Source of the DNA: Mesoaciditoga lauensis cd-1655R = DSM 25116
GTDB lineage: Bacteria > Thermotogota > Thermotogae > Mesoaciditogales > Mesoaciditogaceae
DNA: 34,725 nt
Reading direction: 5' to 3'
Assembly (NCBI RefSeq): GCF_000745455.1
Contig: NZ_JQJI01000025.1
Coordinates: forward strand, 1-34,725
The notes under the pieces are model-generated. The model was not told the origin of the DNA, did not search any database, and saw only the letters and a program-made list of their open reading frames with translations. Below are positions 32,436 to 34,725 of this stretch, one piece after another. Positions within the stretch are counted from its first letter, which is position 1; every line of letters begins with the position of its first letter. Both the position numbers and the translations under genes were made by a program.

Positions 32436-32459
32436 TTGTCAGCTCTCCTTTTTTCAAAG

Positions 32460-32490
32460 ACGATTCTCCCTTTATAAAAGGGAGAATCGT
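32460..32490. other. Perfect 14-bp hairpin between copZ-like gene and csoR
   Basis: ACGATTCTCCCTTT and AAAGGGAGAATCGT with a 3-base loop. The minus strand (the operon strand) continues CTTTGAAAAAAGG, with no proper T-tract. So it may be an RNA-stability or processing hairpin, or a weak terminator that lowers csoR expression. Confidence 0.7.
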
Positions 32491-32527
32491 ACATTCTTAT
32501 TTTAACAGATTTGGACATTTTTTGTTT

Positions 32528-32734
32528 TCACAATTCTATCCCTGTAACTTCATAAGCTGTATCCTCTAAAGCTTCGCTGAAAACTTTCTCCGAGATGGGA
32601 GAAGAAGCTTCAACTTCTGCTGTTCCACTTTCAAGATCAACTTTCACTTCGTTAACCCCTTCAATTTTTGAAAAGAGCCTTTTGATGGTTCTTGTACAAT
32701 TATCGCACGTCATTCCTTCTATTTTTACCTTCAT
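32528..32734 (-). CDS. copZ: CopZ-like heavy-metal-binding (HMA) chaperone
   Basis: A protein of 68 residues with one HMA fold. The motif is GMTCDNCTRTIKRLF (Cys10, Cys13 of MTCDNC); after it come VNEVKVDLESGTAEVE and YEVTGIEL, usual in copper chaperones. It would carry Cu(I) to CopA. The ATG at 32734 has GGAGGTGG before it; an upstream in-frame ATG at 32755 overlaps the stop of the SHOCT gene but has no ribosome binding site. Confidence 0.88.
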   Translation of the reverse strand: MKVKIEGMTCDNCTRTIKRLFSKIEGVNEVKVDLESGTAEVEASSPISEKVFSEALEDTAYEVTGIEL

Positions 32735-32751
32735 TTCATCCACCTCCAGAT

Positions 32752-32931
32752 TCATTTCAAAATTTCTTCTTTCATCTCTTGATACTCTTGAAGAGTTATT
32801 TCTCCTTTGGCGTACCTGTTTTTGAGAATTTCTATCGCTTCACTTGATTCAGAGGCTGAATTATTGTTCAAATTTTCCTCTTCCATTTTTCCCATGCAGC
32901 CACGACCACTTTTTCCCATTTTCATGTTCAT
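32752..32931 (-). CDS. Small SHOCT-domain protein
   Basis: About 59 residues. The N-terminus is rich in Met and Gly with one Cys (MNMKMGKSGRGCMGK), a possible metal-binding tail. A SHOCT domain ends the protein: AIEILKNRYAKGEITLQEYQ. SHOCT domains are short C-terminal oligomerisation units. AAAGGAG sits at good spacing before the ATG at 32931; an upstream in-frame ATG exists at 32952. It shares the domain with the first gene in this operon. Role unknown. Confidence 0.75.
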   Translation of the reverse strand: MNMKMGKSGRGCMGKMEEENLNNNSASESSEAIEILKNRYAKGEITLQEYQEMKEEILK

Positions 32932-32979
32932 ATTGTTCACTCCTTTCGTCATTTTTGTTTCTATACACTTTTTACCGAA

Positions 32980-33591
32980 TTAACTTAAGACAATGAACTT
33001 CCCATACATTCCTTTCGAAGCGTGTCCCATTACCTGGCAAATGTAGTAAAAAGTACCAGATATAGAAGTTGCAAAAGTCATGGAAGAACTCGGAAATTTT
33101 CCTTCTTTTTCTTCGGCTAACGGTGGAATGTAAGAACCTGAAAAAGCAGGCCTATCAAACATCATCGTTCCCATATAAAAGTACGGGGGAGCTCCGCTGG
33201 TGACCACAATGCCATGATACATGTCATCATCTAGATTTATAAGTTGAACTCTTACCTGCGCATCCTTGCGAACTATTATTGTTGGGTTTACAAGACCATA
33301 TACTCCGAAAGAGTACATGGAACCGTTTTCTGGACTTGCCACCACTGGAATTACAATGTTTGAACCATAAAATTCAATAGTGTTCGCGTATTTATCTATC
33401 TTAACAGCCGTTGCGGGTGGTAAAACCAAATTTCTGACTTCGGTAGCATTGAGAGATAGAACGGTATTACCTGAATTAAACCCAAAAGGGCTCATGATTT
33501 TTCCACTAAAGGCAAAAAGTATTCCGCCAACTCCTATTCCAACGAGAATCAAACCCACTACTAAAATTCCAATTACGCCTCTTTTAGCCAT
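32980..33591 (-). CDS. Membrane-anchored blue copper protein, rusticyanin/sulfocyanin-like
   Basis: A protein of 203 residues. An N-terminal membrane anchor (residues 6-30) places the rest outside the cell. The C-terminal cupredoxin domain has the type 1 copper ligands: His126 (MYHGIVV), Cys185, His190 and Met195 within YYICQVMGHASKGMYGKF. That segment is very close to the corresponding loops of rusticyanin and sulfocyanin, blue copper proteins of acidophiles. Function could be periplasmic copper binding or electron transfer; no partner oxidase is in the window. ATG 33591 has AGGTGA at good spacing; an in-frame GTG is at 33600. Confidence 0.85.
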   Translation of the reverse strand: MAKRGVIGILVVGLILVGIGVGGILFAFSGKIMSPFGFNSGNTVLSLNATEVRNLVLPPATAVKIDKYANTIEFYGSNIVIPVVASPENGSMYSFGVYGLVNPTIIVRKDAQVRVQLINLDDDMYHGIVVTSGAPPYFYMGTMMFDRPAFSGSYIPPLAEEKEGKFPSSSMTFATSISGTFYYICQVMGHASKGMYGKFIVLS

Positions 33592-33608
33592 CTCATTCAC
33601 CTGCTTTC

Positions 33609-33884
33609 TTAAAAACCTATTTCCCTTTTCATTCTTTCATACTCTTCTTTACTTATCTCACCTTTGGCGTATCTCATCTTCAAAACCTCGAATGCTTCCT
33701 CTTCTGAGCCATATCTTCCACCATATCTTCTCTCATACCTAGGAACTGTGAAGATCCATTTTAAGACGTATACTATTCCAATGGCAAAAAGTATGAATCC
33801 CACTAAACCTATTATCATCATGCCAATTCCTCCTAATCCAAACCATCCTATATTCCAAGCCCACGGGCCACCAAACCACATCAT
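33609..33884 (-). CDS. SHOCT-domain membrane protein
   Basis: A protein of 91 residues. A glycine- and tryptophan-rich start (MMWFGGPWAWNIGW) leads to a membrane helix (about 20-45, MMIIGLVGFILFAIGIVYVL), then a basic linker (RYERRYGGRYG) and a C-terminal SHOCT domain (AFEVLKMRYAKGEISKEEYE). Such small proteins are common beside copper resistance genes but have no known role. AAAGGAGGTAAAC precedes two ATG codons. It is the first gene after the CsoR-like operator. Confidence 0.8.
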   Translation of the reverse strand: MMWFGGPWAWNIGWFGLGGIGMMIIGLVGFILFAIGIVYVLKWIFTVPRYERRYGGRYGSEEEAFEVLKMRYAKGEISKEEYERMKREIGF

Positions 33885-33914
33885 CTTTGTTTACCTCCTT
33901 TTTCTTTTCTTCAT

Positions 33915-33935
33915 CCACCCCCACGGGGTGGGGTA
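33915..33935. promoter_or_regulatory. CsoR-like operator of the second copper operon
   Basis: CCACCCCCACGGGGTGGGGT at 33915-33934 is a GC-rich pseudo-palindrome with TA at its right edge, directly downstream of the -10 box. On the minus strand it reads TACCCCACCCCGTGGGGGTG. This form matches copper-type CsoR sites, and the operon encodes a CsoR, so autoregulation is likely. Confidence 0.7.
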
Positions 33936-33940
33936 ATAAA

Positions 33941-33969
33941 AGTATACTCCTTTTTATGTTTCCAAACAA
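33941..33969 (-). promoter_or_regulatory. Promoter of the second copper operon
   Basis: On the minus strand TTGTTT (33964-33969) and TATACT (33941-33946), 17 bp apart, immediately before the operator-like palindrome. Confidence 0.7.
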
Positions 33970-33997
33970 TTAAAACAAGAATAATATTCTCTAACAT

Positions 33998-34368
33998 CTC
34001 AACTTGTGCGTCGATGTTACAGAGTATTTCAAAAAGGATTAAATCCCACCCTCGAAGTACTTGTCAGAACATATGAGCTCTCCGGCTGAAGATTCAAAAT
34101 ATGAGGTTGAGAAGCACAGGACGTGCCGAGAAAGTGAAGCACTCATGGACGAGTGTCTGAGCGTGCCTCATATTTTGAATTGAAAGAAGGAAAGAAGAGC
34201 GAATCCGTTCTGACAGGACTTCGAAAAAAATCACCTTTACCGCTTGGAAAGCGGATTTTAAATCAAAAAGGATTGTATTTCAATGTGTTGCTCCCACGTT
34301 TTCATGGATTCATAGAATTTTTTAATGTCTCTTGTAATACCTTTCGTAATATTCGTGCACAACGTGAG
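33998..34368 (-). mobile_element. MITE-like structured repeat, copy C (371 bp, complete)
   Basis: The reverse-oriented equivalent of copy A. Terminal repeats are CTCAACTTGTGCGTCGATGT on the left and, read inward, CTCACGTTGTGCACGAATAT on the right. TAACAT lies on both sides (33992-33997 and 34369-34374), a likely 6-bp target duplication. All the nested stems of copy A are present. The remaining 34375-34434 is the 3' non-coding end of the adjacent transposase gene, with GGGACTGCCAGGGCCCC a possible IS end. Confidence 0.8.
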
Positions 34369-34434
34369 TAACATTTAAATCACATAATTAAGCTGGGACT
34401 GCCAGGGCCCCAAGTTAACAAATGAAAGTAAATA

Positions 34435-34725
34435 TTATTTGAAGGCCCTATGAGAAACTCTGAGATTGTTCAGATTCTCAAAGAAAATATCTTTACCCAT
34501 GGTGTAAATCATCTTATTTCTGAATCTCGTGTGAAAAGAATATCTTCCGTCTTTGACAATCCCTTTCGTCATTTCATACATACTCATATACGAAAGCGTG
34601 TATATAGATAACAAAGCAAGCAATCTCTTTCCATCCATCCCATTCGAATATTTCCCAAAGCCCATGCCACTTTTGTAATCTCTGAATGTTTCTTCTATGA
34701 GAAATCTCTTGCGATATGTATCCAC
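34435..34725 (-). CDS. IS4-family transposase, C-terminal 96 residues
   Basis: The frame enters from the right edge of the window and ends at 34435. The visible start YRKRFLIEETFRDYKSG is the YREK signature of IS4-family DDE transposases (Y-x2-R-x3-E-x6-K at Tyr4, Arg7, Glu11, Lys18); Glu11 is the last residue of the catalytic DDE triad. A long helical stretch follows (LLALLSIYTLSYMSMYEM). The protein's N-terminal part lies beyond the window. It might supply the enzyme that moves the nearby repeat elements, but the ends do not obviously match. Confidence 0.85.
   Translation of the reverse strand: MDTYRKRFLIEETFRDYKSGMGFGKYSNGMDGKRLLALLSIYTLSYMSMYEMTKGIVKDGRYSFHTRFRNKMIYTMGKDIFFENLNNLRVSHRAFK

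Overview
The window is bacterial chromosome, moderately AT-rich, with tightly packed operons, strong GGAGG-type ribosome binding sites and many 4-bp ATGA gene overlaps. The combination of a complete V/A-type ATPase in place of an F-type one, sufCBDSU, a BMP-type purine-nucleoside-binding protein and several sugar-utilisation genes suggests a thermophilic fermentative bacterium. My best guess is the phylum Thermotogota, and a rusticyanin/sulfocyanin-like blue copper protein hints at a moderately acidophilic relative. That placement is inference; there is no rRNA marker here.

Layout. 1-154 is the N-terminal piece of a minus-strand ORF that leaves the window, possibly a transposase. 502-1566 is an ACR3/bile-acid-symporter-type transporter, followed by a decayed duplicate of its own 3' end. 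1796-2912 is an osmC-like gene bracketed by two copies of a structured repeat. 3105-4162 is an orphan BMP-family binding protein with a clean promoter and terminator. 4281-6775 (minus) is an FGGY sugar kinase coupled to an alpha/beta hydrolase. 6821-8516 (minus) is a radical SAM protein with its own promoter, a TetR-like operator and a terminator. 8605-8820 is an FmdB zinc ribbon. 8869-8945 is tRNA-Pro(GGG). 9016-10738 holds a Nudix protein, QueF and YhhQ (7-deazaguanine/queuosine precursor metabolism). 10739-11621 is intergenic, with a divergent repeat copy and an orphan promoter driving a short two-hairpin transcript. 11542-14701 is a sugar operon: FucU-like mutarotase, transaldolase-family aldolase, PfkB kinase, LacI regulator. 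14736-23783 (minus) is a ten-gene V-type ATPase operon, G/H-C-I-K-K-F-E-A-B-D. 23883-27058 (minus) is a copper-export operon: DUF302, CopA, DUF1858. 27118-32109 is sufC-B-D-S-U. 32124-33969 (minus) is a second copper operon: SHOCT membrane protein, blue copper protein, small SHOCT protein, CopZ, CsoR. 33998-34368 is an intact repeat copy, and 34435-34725 (minus) is the C-terminal part of an IS4-family transposase.

How it fits together. The two copper operons have similar promoters and both carry a GC-rich C-run/G-run pseudo-palindrome at the transcription start. The CsoR encoded in the second operon has the Cu(I) ligand set Cys-His-Cys, so one repressor probably controls both. The ATPase operon has two rotor (K) subunits, one of which has Asn where the ion-carrying Glu should be.

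Most distinctive is a repeat family of about 356-371 bp with imperfect terminal inverted repeats and probable 6-7 bp target duplications. Its nested internal stems are preserved by compensatory changes in a diverged copy. It looks like a non-autonomous mobile element that carries a conserved DNA or RNA structure.
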